DNA from: Maridesulfovibrio sp.
GTDB taxonomy: Bacteria; Desulfobacterota; Desulfovibrionia; Desulfovibrionales; Desulfovibrionaceae
Length of the DNA stretch: 64,000 bases
Assembly: GCF_963667685.1 (NCBI RefSeq)
Contig: NZ_OY763932.1
Span: 124,001 to 188,000 of the forward strand
Reading direction: 5' to 3'
The position numbers were made by a program, and so were the translations under genes. Positions 17,702 to 27,750 of this stretch are shown piece by piece (within the stretch, counting starts at the first letter, position 1; the number at the start of each line of letters is the position of its first letter). The notes below the pieces were generated by a model that was not told where the DNA came from, made no database searches, and saw only the letters and a list, made by a program, of their open reading frames with translations.

Positions 17702-18655
17702 CTACTTATCCCTACCAAGCTCAAATAAATCTTCCCAGCCGCTGAATTTAGCGATTGATTCCAGATCAGCCATGGCTTTCTGCATCATCTCGCGATTCTT
17801 GAAACGGGTCTGGATCATGACCTCCCCTGTCTCAAAGCTACCCACAGGCTCAACCCGCCACTTGGTTCCGGCACAGATATCGGAAACGATCTTGTTGTGC
17901 ATCTTCTCCAGCTCACTAAGCTTCGGATAACGCAGTTCTTTTGCTGCCTTGCAGAATCGGGCCACAGCATCCTTTGGAGATTCGCTCTCCCCTGCAGATT
18001 CAAATTCAGGTGCGGCCAACAATTCACTTACTGCCTTGTTCTCCCGGCGCGAAGTCTCATAGAGCCATGTCAGGAAATTAACCGCATTAGATCGCGACCA
18101 GCTCAACTTTTCAAAAAATCTGCGAAGTGCTTCGCGTTCATCTCCATTCAATTTGGAAAGAACAGAAACAGCTGCTAAGGGAATGTGGCCGAGTTTGAGA
18201 AATTCATCATATTGCGGTTCAAGATCCATCCAATCAACCCAGAATTGCATGTCGCGGGACTTGGGCTTTATGGAGAGCAGCGGGGCTACCGTTTTTGCCA
18301 ATTCAGAAGCATCAACACGGGTGCTGAAATAACGCACCACATCCAACTTCAGAGAATCGTCCATCAAACGCGTGGCGTTTTCTTCAAGATGTAACACGAT
18401 TTTTGAAATGTCATCAGAAGCATCTATATAACGAACCAAAACGTCCATTCCAAGCATAGAAGCCGCAGAAACCCTTGTCCTACCGGCAATAAGCAGAGTT
18501 CTGCCGGATTCATGCACTGCTAGAACAGGCACAAGCTGACCATGCTTCCTGAACGATGGAATCAGTTTTTCTGCCGGGGTTTCAGGATAGATAAGCCATG
18601 GACCGGAGCAATCTATTTCGGCCGGGGAGACATTGCAAATACTGGAATCAATCAA
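17702..18655 (-). CDS. ParB/sulfiredoxin-fold N-terminal domain protein
   Basis: This 317-residue protein has a ParB-like domain at residues 20-110: IPSFRKHGQLVPVLAV, then TLLIAGRTRVSAASMLGM, then VLHLEENATR. The remainder is helical with no recognised domain and lacks the usual chromosomal ParB dimerisation region. ParB-like domains bind CTP or DNA, and in some proteins act as nucleases. No parA is adjacent and the gene is paired with the SplB-like gene, so a role in chromosome partition is unlikely. It starts with TTG, supported by a GGAGG site 9 bases upstream; no ATG lies nearby. Confidence 0.75.
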   Translation of the reverse strand: MIDSSICNVSPAEIDCSGPWLIYPETPAEKLIPSFRKHGQLVPVLAVHESGRTLLIAGRTRVSAASMLGMDVLVRYIDASDDISKIVLHLEENATRLMDDSLKLDVVRYFSTRVDASELAKTVAPLLSIKPKSRDMQFWVDWMDLEPQYDEFLKLGHIPLAAVSVLSKLNGDEREALRRFFEKLSWSRSNAVNFLTWLYETSRRENKAVSELLAAPEFESAGESESPKDAVARFCKAAKELRYPKLSELEKMHNKIVSDICAGTKWRVEPVGSFETGEVMIQTRFKNREMMQKAMADLESIAKFSGWEDLFELGRDK

Positions 18656-18733
18656 TTTATATAACCTCCGAGAAACGGAATCGGGTCGTACTCAACTATT
18701 GTTTATGCACGAGATTTAATTATTTATCTACGC

Positions 18734-18763
18734 TTGACATGTTAGCGTGGCTATACCTATAGG
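18734..18763 (+). promoter_or_regulatory. Candidate sigma-70 promoter of the EF-G gene
   Basis: A consensus TTGACA is followed after 18 bases by TATAGG, about 95 bases before the start codon. The -35 is perfect; the -10 is imperfect. Confidence 0.5.
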
Positions 18764-18857
18764 GATTATTAGGAAGAATTATAAGTTGCACCTTTAGACC
18801 TGTATAAGCCGGGTCATCGGTCCCGGCTGTAAACATTCAGAGAAACGGAGTTGTTGA

Positions 18858-20921
18858 ATGTCTGAAGCTTTACAAAACCAAAGGACTTTTGCACTTGTGG
18901 GCCACGGCGGTTGTGGCAAAACCTCTACCGCCGAGATGATTCTTTTTAGTGCCGGCGTCATCGACAGACTCGGAAAAATCGAGGAAGGTACGACTGCCCT
19001 CGATACCGAACCAGAAGAAATCAAGCGCCGCGGTTCCATACAGTCCGGATTCGCCGGATACACATGGGACAAAAACGATCACTATCTCATCGACACTCCG
19101 GGCGATGCAAACTTTTGCGGTGACCTGCCCTACTCTCTAGCAGCGTCCGACGGCGTTGTCTTTACCATCGACGCCGTGGACGGAGTCAAGCCCCTTTCGC
19201 GCAAGGCATGGGCAGCAGTAAAAAAAGCAAACCTTCCCACCGTTATTTTCATCAATAAGATGGACCGAGACCGCGCAGATTTCGATTCTGCTTTTGACAG
19301 CTTAAACTCTTCACTCGGCATCAGCCCCGTACTGCTGTATTATCCCATCGGAATCAAGGAAAATTTCAAAGGCGTAGTGGATATGCTTTCCGGTCAGGCT
19401 TATCTGTTCGAAGAGGACGGAAAAGTCTCCAAAAGTGATATCCCTGCCGATATCGCAGACGAAGTTGAAGTTCTGCGTGAGACCATGATTGAAAACATCG
19501 CTGAAAGCGATGAAGAGCTCATGGAAAAATATCTTGAAGAAGGTGAACTTACTCCTGATGAAATTGCAAAAGGACTGACAGCCGGTGTAATGAACCGCAG
19601 TCTGTTCCCGGTATGCGTTGGGTCTGCTCTTGAAAACAAAGGCGGTTCTTTCCTCTTGAACATGATTCAGACTTATCTGCCTTCCCCCCTCGCCCATGCT
19701 CCGTGGCAGGGAGAAGACGGCGAAACCCGCGAATCCACGCCGGACGGACCTGCTGCCTGCTTTGTTTTCAAAACCCTCGCCGACCCATTCGCCGGACAGC
19801 TTACCGTCTGCCGTGTTCTTTCCGGAACCGTCAGCGGTGACATGACCCTGACCAACACCAATACCGGCGTCAAAGAAAGAATGGGTAATATACAGCTGAT
19901 GGTTGGCAAGGAGCAGAAACCGCTCAAAAAAAAGGTCGGCCCCGGCGCAATTATCACCCTTGCCAAGCTAAAGGAAACATTCACCGGCGACACGCTCTGC
20001 GACGACTCGCATAAATTCACCCTGGAAAAACCGCAGCTTGCTCCGCAGCTGATAACCTTTGCGCTATCCCCGGCGGAAAAAGGAGACGAAGACAAAGTTT
20101 TTCAGGCCATCCAGAAACTTCTCGCAGAAGACATCAACCTCAGCCTTTCCCGTGATGGAGAATCCGGTGACATCCTGCTTTCCGGTATGGGGCAAAACCA
20201 TATTGAAATATCTGTAGAAAAAGCAAAGCGCCGCTATAAGGCAGAGATAGTGCTGAATGCACCGAAAGTACCATATCGTGAAACCATCAAGGGTTCCGCA
20301 GAAGTTCAGGGACGATTCAAGAAACAGTCCGGTGGACGCGGGCAGTTCGGCGACTGCTGGATCAAGCTTGAACCTCAGAAAAAGGGTGAAGGATACGAAT
20401 TTGTCAATAGTATTGTCGGTGGTGTAATTCCTAAACAATACATCCCCGCTGTTGACAAAGGAGTTCAGGAAGCGGCCCAGAAAGGTTTTCTTGCCGGCTC
20501 ACAGATTATCGACTTTAAAGTCACCCTGTACGATGGCTCCTACCATTCTGTTGACTCTTCGGAAATGGCGTTCAAGGTTGCCGGATCAATGGCTTTCAAG
20601 AAAGCCTGCGAAAAGGCCGGGGTTGCCCTGCTTGAACCATTGATGAACGTTGTGGTTGAAGTGCCTGATGAGTTCATGGGTGATATCATCGGTGACCTTT
20701 CATCCCGCCGCGGCAAAGTACTCGGTTCCGACTCCACTGCCGGGGTAACAGAGGTCAAAGCGCATGTGCCCATGTCTGAAATTCTGAAGTACGCACCGGA
20801 TCTGCGCTCCATGACTGGTGGACAGGGAACTTTCACTATGGAACTCTCGCATTATGAAGAGTGTCCGCCGCCCATCGCACAAAAAGTCATTGAAGAATAC
20901 AATGCGGGCAGGGAAGAATAA
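18858..20921 (+). CDS. Elongation factor G paralogue (EF-G-like translational GTPase)
   Basis: This 687-residue translational GTPase shows G1 GHGGCGKT (near residue 16), G3 DTPGDANFCGDL and G4 NKMD, then the EF-G domains II-V, ending in the GQGTFTMELSHYEECP motif. The G1 and G2 sequences differ from canonical EF-G (GHIDAGKTT, RGITI), as in the EF-G2 or FusA2-type group. It is not linked to rpsL/rpsG/tuf, where the main fusA usually sits. It may have a specialised role such as ribosome recycling or stress translation. It has its own promoter candidate and terminator. Confidence 0.9.
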   Translation: MSEALQNQRTFALVGHGGCGKTSTAEMILFSAGVIDRLGKIEEGTTALDTEPEEIKRRGSIQSGFAGYTWDKNDHYLIDTPGDANFCGDLPYSLAASDGVVFTIDAVDGVKPLSRKAWAAVKKANLPTVIFINKMDRDRADFDSAFDSLNSSLGISPVLLYYPIGIKENFKGVVDMLSGQAYLFEEDGKVSKSDIPADIADEVEVLRETMIENIAESDEELMEKYLEEGELTPDEIAKGLTAGVMNRSLFPVCVGSALENKGGSFLLNMIQTYLPSPLAHAPWQGEDGETRESTPDGPAACFVFKTLADPFAGQLTVCRVLSGTVSGDMTLTNTNTGVKERMGNIQLMVGKEQKPLKKKVGPGAIITLAKLKETFTGDTLCDDSHKFTLEKPQLAPQLITFALSPAEKGDEDKVFQAIQKLLAEDINLSLSRDGESGDILLSGMGQNHIEISVEKAKRRYKAEIVLNAPKVPYRETIKGSAEVQGRFKKQSGGRGQFGDCWIKLEPQKKGEGYEFVNSIVGGVIPKQYIPAVDKGVQEAAQKGFLAGSQIIDFKVTLYDGSYHSVDSSEMAFKVAGSMAFKKACEKAGVALLEPLMNVVVEVPDEFMGDIIGDLSSRRGKVLGSDSTAGVTEVKAHVPMSEILKYAPDLRSMTGGQGTFTMELSHYEECPPPIAQKVIEEYNAGREE

Positions 20922-20954
20922 AAAACACCTGCACTTTCAGAATATTCAACTAGC

Positions 20955-20984
20955 AAGGCCGGGACTTCTGTCCCGGCCTTTTTA
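20955..20984 (+). terminator. Intrinsic terminator
   Basis: AAGGCCGGGA and TCCCGGCCTT form a perfect 10-base stem with a 6-base loop followed by Ts. Confidence 0.93.
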
Positions 20985-21121
20985 CTGTGCATAAAATTTT
21001 ATCAAAATAATCCACACCGCCAAAGGACCAGCACTGACCCTATTTTCATTATTTTCTCTCGCCCCCTTGTCCAGCGGAGAAAATTAAACTACTTAATGGA
21101 TTGCTTATTTGGTATTAATTA

Positions 21122-21919
21122 ATGATCGTTTGGCTGGATGAACATCCTAAGGCCTTAAACATATTTTTTTCTTTAAACAGTTTAACAGCAAGTATTACAG
21201 TGAGCCTAATAAGAACTTTATTTTTCTATCTTGTATTTTTCCCGGCCACGATATTCTTTTCCATCGTAGCAATTATTGGCCGCAATCAGACTTCAAGCCA
21301 CTGGTGCGAACGAAACTGGGGCCGTGTAGTCGTCTGGCTTTGTGCCAGCACAAACCGAGTTGATCTGAGTGCACTGGATAAGAATGAAACATATGTTTTC
21401 GTCGTCAACCACCAGAGTTTTTATGACATCCCCCTGCTGTTCAAATACCTTGCTCCGTGGCAATTCAAGTTCGTAGCCAAAAAATCCTTGTTCGATTTCC
21501 CGGTATTCGGGCACGCCATGACCGCAGGAAATCACATTTCAATCGACCGGCACAACCGCAGACAGGGAATGCGTGACATCCAGAACGCAATCAACGTTGC
21601 CGACAGCGGACTTTCCCCACTTATTTTCCCCGAAGGAACACGCAACCCATCACCTGAAGTCGATGGGTTGATGCCCTTTAAAACCGGCGGACTGGTTCTG
21701 GCTATTAAATGTCAGAAACCTATTGCTCCGGTGGTAATGTATGGAGTAAATAAAGTCTGTAAAAAACACAGCTTATGGATGAATCCTTTTCAGGAAGTAA
21801 AAATCAAGGCCCTCCCGCCCATTGATATTTCAGACTACAAAGTCCGTGACCGCAACAAGCTCAAAGACCAGCTTGAAGAAGTTATGGGAGCGGCTTACGC
21901 GGAGCTGAAAGATGAGTGA
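21122..21919 (+). CDS. plsC: 1-acyl-sn-glycerol-3-phosphate acyltransferase
   Basis: This 265-residue enzyme acylates lysophosphatidic acid to phosphatidic acid at the inner membrane. It has an N-terminal membrane helix (about 25-55), the catalytic NHQSFYD (HX4D) motif near residue 99, and the acceptor-binding FPEGTRNPS motif near 178. The ribosome site is poor, so expression may be low or the start may differ. The end overlaps the RNase J gene by 8 bases, indicating coupling. Confidence 0.93.
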   Translation: MIVWLDEHPKALNIFFSLNSLTASITVSLIRTLFFYLVFFPATIFFSIVAIIGRNQTSSHWCERNWGRVVVWLCASTNRVDLSALDKNETYVFVVNHQSFYDIPLLFKYLAPWQFKFVAKKSLFDFPVFGHAMTAGNHISIDRHNRRQGMRDIQNAINVADSGLSPLIFPEGTRNPSPEVDGLMPFKTGGLVLAIKCQKPIAPVVMYGVNKVCKKHSLWMNPFQEVKIKALPPIDISDYKVRDRNKLKDQLEEVMGAAYAELKDE

Positions 21920-23615
21920 TCCGCAGCTAACCGTCTGCCCGCTTGGCGGATTGGGCGAAATAGGTCTTAACTGTATGATGCTGGATACCGCAGAAAGCAC
22001 GGTGGTCATCGACTGCGGACTGATCTTCCCTGACGATGCTCTGTTCGGTGTGGATATCGCTATCCCACGTTTCGACCATATCCTGACCAGAAAGGATACC
22101 CTTAAAGGGATCGTCCTGACACATGGACATGAGGACCACATTGGAGCATTGCCATGGCTGCTGCCCTACATTGATGTTCCTGTCTACGGGTCCAAGTTTA
22201 CCCTCGGACTGGTTGAAAACAAACTGCGGGAACACAATCTTGAAGACTATGTCGATCTGCGCGAGGTTAAACCTTACGACCGCATCAAACTCGGCGATAT
22301 GCATTTCAACTTTTTCCCGGTCTGCCATTCTATTATTGAAGGTTACGCTCTGGGCATCGAGACTCCCGTGGGCAGAGTCATCCACACCGGTGATTTCAAA
22401 ATAGACCGCAATCCGCTTGACGGACACGCCACCGACCTCGAAGCGATCAGAAAATTTTCAGAGCCGGGAGTAACCCTGCTCTTTTCAGATTCCACCAACG
22501 TGGAACAGGACGGCTATGCGCTGACCGAACAGGAAATCAAAAACACCATGCGCGATCTTTTCATAGAAGCTGAAGGACGCATTCTGGTGACTCTGTTTTC
22601 CAGCCATATCCAGCGCATGCAGGAAATATTCGACCTTGCCGGTGAAACCGGACGAAAAGTCGGGGTCAGCGGAAAATCCCTTTCCCGCAACATTGAGCTT
22701 GCCAGGGAACTGGGCAAACTGCGTTTCCCCGGCGGGACACTCATCGATCTTGAAGACCTCCCTGATTACTGCGACGAGGAAATAGTACTCCTTGTGACCG
22801 GATCACAAGGGGAATCTCTGGCTTCTCTGTCACGTCTTTCTACAGGAGACCACCGCCAGCTTTCCATTAAGGAAGGCGATCTTGTGCTCATGTCTTCGCG
22901 TTTCATTCCCGGCAACACCAAGGCTATCACAAGGGTTATCAACAGACTCTACAAACTTGGCGCGGAAGTTCTTTATGAAAAAGTTCAAGGGATCCACGCT
23001 TCAGGCCACGCGCACCGTGAAGAATTGCGGACCATGCTGGAAACAGTGCGTCCCAAATATTTCATCCCTGTCCATGGGGAATATAGACATCTGATCAAGC
23101 ATGCACGACTCGCAGTTGAGACCGGAGTTGCCCCGGAAAGGTCACTGGTAATTGAAGATGGTGAGCCTGTTACATTTCTGCTTCACGGTATCCGTTTCGA
23201 AGAGAATGTCCCTGTTCAATGTACCTTGGTCGATGGCAAAGGCGTCGGCGATGTAGGACAGACCGTGCTCAAAGAACGCCAGCTGCTGGCGGGAGAGGGA
23301 CTGGTCATCGTAGCACTTGTAGTCGATGTGATGACCGGTGAAATTCTTAAAGGTCCGGAAGTTGCTTCAAAGGGATTTGTCTTTGAACAGCAGTACTCAC
23401 ATTTACTGGAAGATGCCAAATGCATAGTCCTTGATGTTTTTGAAAACATACCCCCGGGACACACAAATAAACTTAAAGAACGCATCAGGTCCGCCTTGCG
23501 CCGTTTCTTCCGCAAGGTTCTGGGACGTGATCCCGTTGTTATTCCGCTGGTAATATCACTGACAGGTGACGAGGAAAAAGACATCGACGCCAAATGCGAT
23601 AAATGCATGCTCTAA
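21912..23615 (+). CDS. rnj: Ribonuclease J
   Basis: This 567-residue protein is a beta-CASP metallo-beta-lactamase nuclease with 5'-to-3' exo- and endonuclease activity on RNA. The metal motif is LTHGHEDHIGALPWLL near residue 72. Further ligands lie in VCHSIIEGYALGI and IHTGDFKID, and the beta-CASP region includes LFSSHIQRMQEI and IHASGHAHREEL. It overlaps plsC. RNase J in a Gram-negative deltaproteobacterium implies a 5'-end-dependent RNA decay route. Length and motifs are complete. Confidence 0.95.
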   Translation: MSDPQLTVCPLGGLGEIGLNCMMLDTAESTVVIDCGLIFPDDALFGVDIAIPRFDHILTRKDTLKGIVLTHGHEDHIGALPWLLPYIDVPVYGSKFTLGLVENKLREHNLEDYVDLREVKPYDRIKLGDMHFNFFPVCHSIIEGYALGIETPVGRVIHTGDFKIDRNPLDGHATDLEAIRKFSEPGVTLLFSDSTNVEQDGYALTEQEIKNTMRDLFIEAEGRILVTLFSSHIQRMQEIFDLAGETGRKVGVSGKSLSRNIELARELGKLRFPGGTLIDLEDLPDYCDEEIVLLVTGSQGESLASLSRLSTGDHRQLSIKEGDLVLMSSRFIPGNTKAITRVINRLYKLGAEVLYEKVQGIHASGHAHREELRTMLETVRPKYFIPVHGEYRHLIKHARLAVETGVAPERSLVIEDGEPVTFLLHGIRFEENVPVQCTLVDGKGVGDVGQTVLKERQLLAGEGLVIVALVVDVMTGEILKGPEVASKGFVFEQQYSHLLEDAKCIVLDVFENIPPGHTNKLKERIRSALRRFFRKVLGRDPVVIPLVISLTGDEEKDIDAKCDKCML

Positions 23616-23693
23616 AGATTACTGCCACTGTTTAATGAAATTACATTTTATGGTATTCTTCGTTCTGCCACTAACTTATGACCGGGGGAATAA

Positions 23694-24461
23694 ATGAAAG
23701 TTTACAGGATCAGTCATGGCAACAGAGTTTTTTATGCCACATTAGAGGAAGGTTATTTCAAGAGCCTGATAACAGGAAACACAAGTCCTGTACCTATTCC
23801 GGCCTCTGAATGTACTATTCTGCCTATTGTGGTGCCCTCCAAGATTGTCTGCGTAGGTCTTAATTACAAGGCTCATGCAGCAGAACTCGACATGAAGATT
23901 CCCGATGAACCCATGATTTTCCTTAAACCTCCGTCCGCTATAATCGGCAATAATGATGCTATCGTCATCCCTTCTGCATCCCAGCAGGTGGATTATGAAG
24001 GAGAACTGGCGGTTGTTATCGGCCAAACCACAAAGAACGTACTGCCACAGGACATCGATCCTTTTATATTCGGCTATGCCTGCGCCAATGATGTAACCGC
24101 GAGGGATTTCCAGCGTAAGGATACCCTTTTCACCCGCGCTAAAGGCTTTGATACTTTTGCTCCCATCGGCCCCTGCATTGAGACCGATACAGATGTCAAC
24201 GAACTCGGCATACGAACCATAGTTAATGATAAGGTTCGCCAGGAAGGTACTGTCGCTGACATGCAGTACAGCCCGGCGGAACTGCTCAGCTACATTTCGC
24301 ACCACATGACCCTCAATCCCGGCGATGTGATCCTTACCGGCACCCCCCCGGGGATAGGCCCCCTTAAAGCCGGAGACCGGGTAGAAGTCGAGATTGAAGG
24401 TATTGGCAAGCTCAGCAACCCTGTTGTTGATGACGATTCTTTGAAAACGCCTATGCAGTAG
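23694..24461 (+). CDS. Fumarylacetoacetate hydrolase family protein
   Basis: This 255-residue protein shows the FAH core: VGLNYKAHAAEL near residue 59, then PMIFLKPPSAIIG, VDYEGELAVVIG (metal-binding glutamates), DVTARDFQRKD, and the closing DVILTGTPPGIGPL. Family members hydrolyse C-C bonds or decarboxylate or tautomerise small keto acids, such as oxaloacetate. The exact substrate cannot be read from sequence. A GGGGG site precedes ATG 23694. It stands alone between rnj and rpsB. Confidence 0.9.
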   Translation: MKVYRISHGNRVFYATLEEGYFKSLITGNTSPVPIPASECTILPIVVPSKIVCVGLNYKAHAAELDMKIPDEPMIFLKPPSAIIGNNDAIVIPSASQQVDYEGELAVVIGQTTKNVLPQDIDPFIFGYACANDVTARDFQRKDTLFTRAKGFDTFAPIGPCIETDTDVNELGIRTIVNDKVRQEGTVADMQYSPAELLSYISHHMTLNPGDVILTGTPPGIGPLKAGDRVEVEIEGIGKLSNPVVDDDSLKTPMQ

Positions 24462-24515
24462 GGCTTTGCCTAACGAGTTCAAAATATTTTTTTAAAAAAA
24501 GGCGTGCCCCCGGGG

Positions 24516-24531
24516 TTGCCTTTTCAGGCAA
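24516..24531 (+). promoter_or_regulatory. Leader hairpin upstream of rpsB
   Basis: TTGCCT and AGGCAA form a hairpin with a TTTC loop in the 179-base rpsB leader. S2 is known to autoregulate through its leader in some bacteria; whether that applies here is open. A promoter could also overlap this site (TTGCCT as -35). Confidence 0.3.
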
Positions 24532-24640
24532 TTACCTGTAATGGTGCGTAGCCAAATCACACATTCCGGCCTCAATTTGGGTGCTTGCAAAGGTTGCAGG
24601 TTCTTACCGCCGGGATGGAGGAAAAACCCAGGAGGAAATT

Positions 24641-25423
24641 ATGGCATATGTAACTATGAAACAAATGCTGGAGACCGGCGTTCACTTCGGTCACCAGACC
24701 CGCAGATGGAATCCCAAAATGCGTCCTTACATTTTCGGCGCACGTAACGGAATCCACATCATGGACCTGCAGCAGACAGTAAAGCTTTTCCGTAAAGCTC
24801 ACGACTTCATTGCTGACTCTGTTGCTAAAGGCGGCAAGGTCCTTTTCATCGGCACCAAGCGTCAGGCTCAGGAAGCTATCGCTGCTGAAGCAAGCCGTGC
24901 AGGCATGTTCCACGTGACTCACCGCTGGATGGGCGGAACTCTTACCAACTTCCAGACCATCAAAAAAAGCATCGACCGCCTCAAAAAACTTGAAGAAATG
25001 TTCGAAGACGGCACTATCAACCGTTTCCCCAAAAAGGAAATCGTAATGATGGGTCGTGAGGTTAAGAAACTCAACCTCGCACTCGGCGGCATCAAAGACC
25101 TTAACGGTTCACCCTCAGTTGCTTTCGTCATTGATCCCAAGCGTGAGCAGATTGCTATTCAGGAATGCCGCAAGCTCGGTATCCCCGTAGTTGCAGTAGT
25201 AGACTCCAACTGCGATCCCGATATGGTTGACTACATCATTCCCGGTAACGATGACGCTATCCGCGCTATCAAGCTCTTCGCAGCACACATGGCTGATGCC
25301 TGCCTTGAAGGCGCAGCTCGCCGCAAGGAAGATAAAGCTATGGAAGCTGAAGAAACCAAAGCTGCTGAGAAAGCTGTAGAAACTGAAGCTAAAGCAGAAG
25401 AAACTCCTCAGGAGGCAAAATAA
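24641..25423 (+). CDS. rpsB: 30S ribosomal protein S2
   Basis: The protein has 260 residues from ATG 24641, which has an AGGAGG site 5 bases upstream; an earlier in-frame codon at 24581 is not supported. It opens [18 protein letters not shown] and contains the S2 motifs [20 protein letters not shown] and [13 protein letters not shown], then the [18 protein letters not shown] block. The last 30 residues are an acidic Ala/Glu/Lys tail. S2 completes 30S assembly. It precedes tsf in the conserved order. Confidence 0.98.
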   Translation: MAYVTMKQMLETGVHFGHQTRRWNPKMRPYIFGARNGIHIMDLQQTVKLFRKAHDFIADSVAKGGKVLFIGTKRQAQEAIAAEASRAGMFHVTHRWMGGTLTNFQTIKKSIDRLKKLEEMFEDGTINRFPKKEIVMMGREVKKLNLALGGIKDLNGSPSVAFVIDPKREQIAIQECRKLGIPVVAVVDSNCDPDMVDYIIPGNDDAIRAIKLFAAHMADACLEGAARRKEDKAMEAEETKAAEKAVETEAKAEETPQEAK

Positions 25424-25425
25424 TC

Positions 25426-26046
<621 letters not shown>

Positions 26047-26055
26047 GACTTCATT

Positions 26056-26084
26056 AAAACGGGCCGCAAGGCCCGTTTTTTTTG
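26056..26084 (+). terminator. Intrinsic terminator of rpsB-tsf
   Basis: AAAACGGGCC and GGCCCGTTTT form a 10-base stem with a GCAA loop and an eight-T run. Confidence 0.95.
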
Positions 26085-26141
26085 TCCATTTTTTAACAAA
26101 GTGAAGATCCTCCAACCAAGGACAAACTTGAGCCAGATACC

Positions 26142-26281
26142 AATTACCCCTTACAGCGCCGGAAAGCCGCGAAAACGAACTCACCTGCAAGCAAAACAGG
26201 AAGTTCAGCGGTATATATTTTTCTAAGCTCAAATCGATACGGACAAGTCCGTATGGGTTTGAGCTTTTTAAAGGGGTAATT
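26142..26281 (+). ncRNA. Candidate structured RNA (three-way junction) between tsf and pyrH
   Basis: An 11-base closing helix pairs 26142-26152 (AATTACCCCTT) with 26271-26281. It encloses two hairpins. The first (26167-26211) has three helices, CCGC/GCGG, GAACT/AGTTC and CCTG/CAGG, with a nine-base loop. The second (26225-26266) has about 19 pairs with one mismatch and a CAAG loop. A T-G wobble in hairpin 2 holds only on the plus strand. The region has no credible reading frame and follows a strong terminator. Alternatively, hairpin 2 plus its T-run is merely a second terminator and the closing helix is chance. No known RNA family was recognised. Confidence 0.42.
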
Positions 26282-26364
26282 TCAGCCTGTCGATTACTGG
26301 AAACGTGTTTTTCTGATAATCTCAGGAGAATCAGTACGGAAACTATAAACTACATTTTTATACG

Positions 26365-26415
26365 GCCGGCAATTGGAGGGAATCACCCTCTCGCGCCTGA
26401 AATACACATGCCGGT
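26365..26415 (+). promoter_or_regulatory. Structured leader element upstream of pyrH
   Basis: GCCGGCA (26365-26371) pairs with TGCCGGT (26409-26415), enclosing GAGGG/CCCTC with a five-base loop. It ends 51 bases before the pyrH start and could be a 5' UTR regulatory fold. The rest of the 420-base tsf-pyrH gap also holds a small CTGAT/ATCAG hairpin at 26313-26334. Confidence 0.35.
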
Positions 26416-26466
26416 GAAATAATCTACTCTTAACCGGACAAGATCCGCGGAAAAACGGGAGAAACT

Positions 26467-27186
26467 ATGGACAAGTTGCGCTATTCACGGGTAATGATCA
26501 AACTCAGCGGTGAGGCATTGGCAGGCGATCAGCAGTTCGGTATAAAACCTTCAGCGATAAGCCAGTTTGCTGGTGAAATCGCAGAGGTTGCTAAGAAAGG
26601 ACTCCAGATCGCACTGGTTATCGGCGGCGGTAATATTTTCCGCGGTATGTCCGATTCTGCGAAAGGCATGGACCGTGCTTCAGCCGATTACATGGGAATG
26701 CTCGCTACCATCATGAATGCACTTGCAGTTCAGGATGCTCTTGAAAAAATGGGCTGTGATACACGAGTCATGTCCGCTATTCCCATGCAGGCCGTTGCTG
26801 AGCCTTATATTCGCCGCAGGGCCGTACGCCACCTTGAAAAAGGCAGGGTGGTCATTTGTGCAGCCGGTACAGGTAACCCTTACTTCACTACTGATACCGC
26901 AGCAGCACTCAGGGCTATGGAACTCAAGACCGAGGCTATCATCAAGGCAACCAAAGTAGACGGTGTTTACGATAAAGACCCGATGAAGCACAATGATGCA
27001 GTAAAATTTGAATCTATCACCTACCTTGAGACTCTTGAAAAGAGACTGGGCGTAATGGACTCCACAGCCACTTCACTGGCCATGGACAACAACATGCCCA
27101 TCATTGTTTTCAACCTTTTCGAGAAAGGAAATATCGAACGGGTTGTAAAAGGTGAGCAGATCGGAACAATTGTTCACGGAGGATAA
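26467..27186 (+). CDS. pyrH: UMP kinase
   Basis: This 239-residue hexameric kinase phosphorylates UMP to UDP for pyrimidine nucleotide supply. Motifs include [44 protein letters not shown], and [16 protein letters not shown] 26467 has a GGGAG site. It starts the pyrH-frr-uppS run, with 2- and 4-base gaps, and probably has its own promoter in the long upstream gap. Confidence 0.98.
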   Translation: MDKLRYSRVMIKLSGEALAGDQQFGIKPSAISQFAGEIAEVAKKGLQIALVIGGGNIFRGMSDSAKGMDRASADYMGMLATIMNALAVQDALEKMGCDTRVMSAIPMQAVAEPYIRRRAVRHLEKGRVVICAAGTGNPYFTTDTAAALRAMELKTEAIIKATKVDGVYDKDPMKHNDAVKFESITYLETLEKRLGVMDSTATSLAMDNNMPIIVFNLFEKGNIERVVKGEQIGTIVHGG

Positions 27187-27188
27187 TA

Positions 27189-27746
27189 ATGATCAAAGAA
27201 GTTCTTGCCGATGGCAAAAAAAGAATGGAAGGCGCTCTTACAGCATTGGAAAACGATTTCGCGAAACTCCGCACCGGTCGTGCAGCCACATCGCTGGTGG
27301 ATAGTATTCCTGTTGATTACTACGGCACCCCTACCCCTATCAACCAGGTGGCTTCCGTTTCCATACCGGACTCCCGTACCATTGCGATTCAGCCCTGGGA
27401 TAAAGGAGCTTTCTCTCTTATCGAGAAAGCACTGCTCCAATCCGACCTCGGTTTGAACCCTGTTAACGACGGTAAACTGCTCCGCATCAACATCCCTCCT
27501 CTTACTGAAGATCGTCGTAAGGAGCTGGTAAAAATCGCAAAAAAATATACCGAAGAATCCAAGATTGCGCTGCGTAACGTTCGCCGTGACTTGAACGATT
27601 CCATGAAAAAGCTGGAAAAAGATAAGGATATCTCTGAAGACGAACAGCGCAAAGCGCAGGAAGATGTCCAGAAGATGACCGATGATTACGTCAAGAAATG
27701 TGATGCAGCATGCGTTGACAAAGAGAAGGAAATTCTGGAAATCTAA
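27189..27746 (+). CDS. frr: Ribosome recycling factor
   Basis: This 185-residue protein has the normal RRF length. With EF-G it splits post-termination ribosomes. Diagnostic segments are [31 protein letters not shown], and [18 protein letters not shown]. It begins 2 bases after pyrH and ends 4 bases before uppS, so the three are co-transcribed. Confidence 0.98.
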   Translation: MIKEVLADGKKRMEGALTALENDFAKLRTGRAATSLVDSIPVDYYGTPTPINQVASVSIPDSRTIAIQPWDKGAFSLIEKALLQSDLGLNPVNDGKLLRINIPPLTEDRRKELVKIAKKYTEESKIALRNVRRDLNDSMKKLEKDKDISEDEQRKAQEDVQKMTDDYVKKCDAACVDKEKEILEI

Positions 27747-27750
27747 TACC

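Noticed and set aside
17700-17724. Overlap of the photolyase-like and ParB-like genes from a TTG start
   Set aside because: The ATG at 17700, one base after the ParB-like stop, is a better start; the 25-base overlap is not needed.
26225-26270. Reading 26225-26270 as only a second tsf terminator
   Set aside because: It is possible, since a T-run follows. However, a full terminator already lies at 26056, and the closing helix spans this hairpin, so it is kept as part of the RNA candidate.
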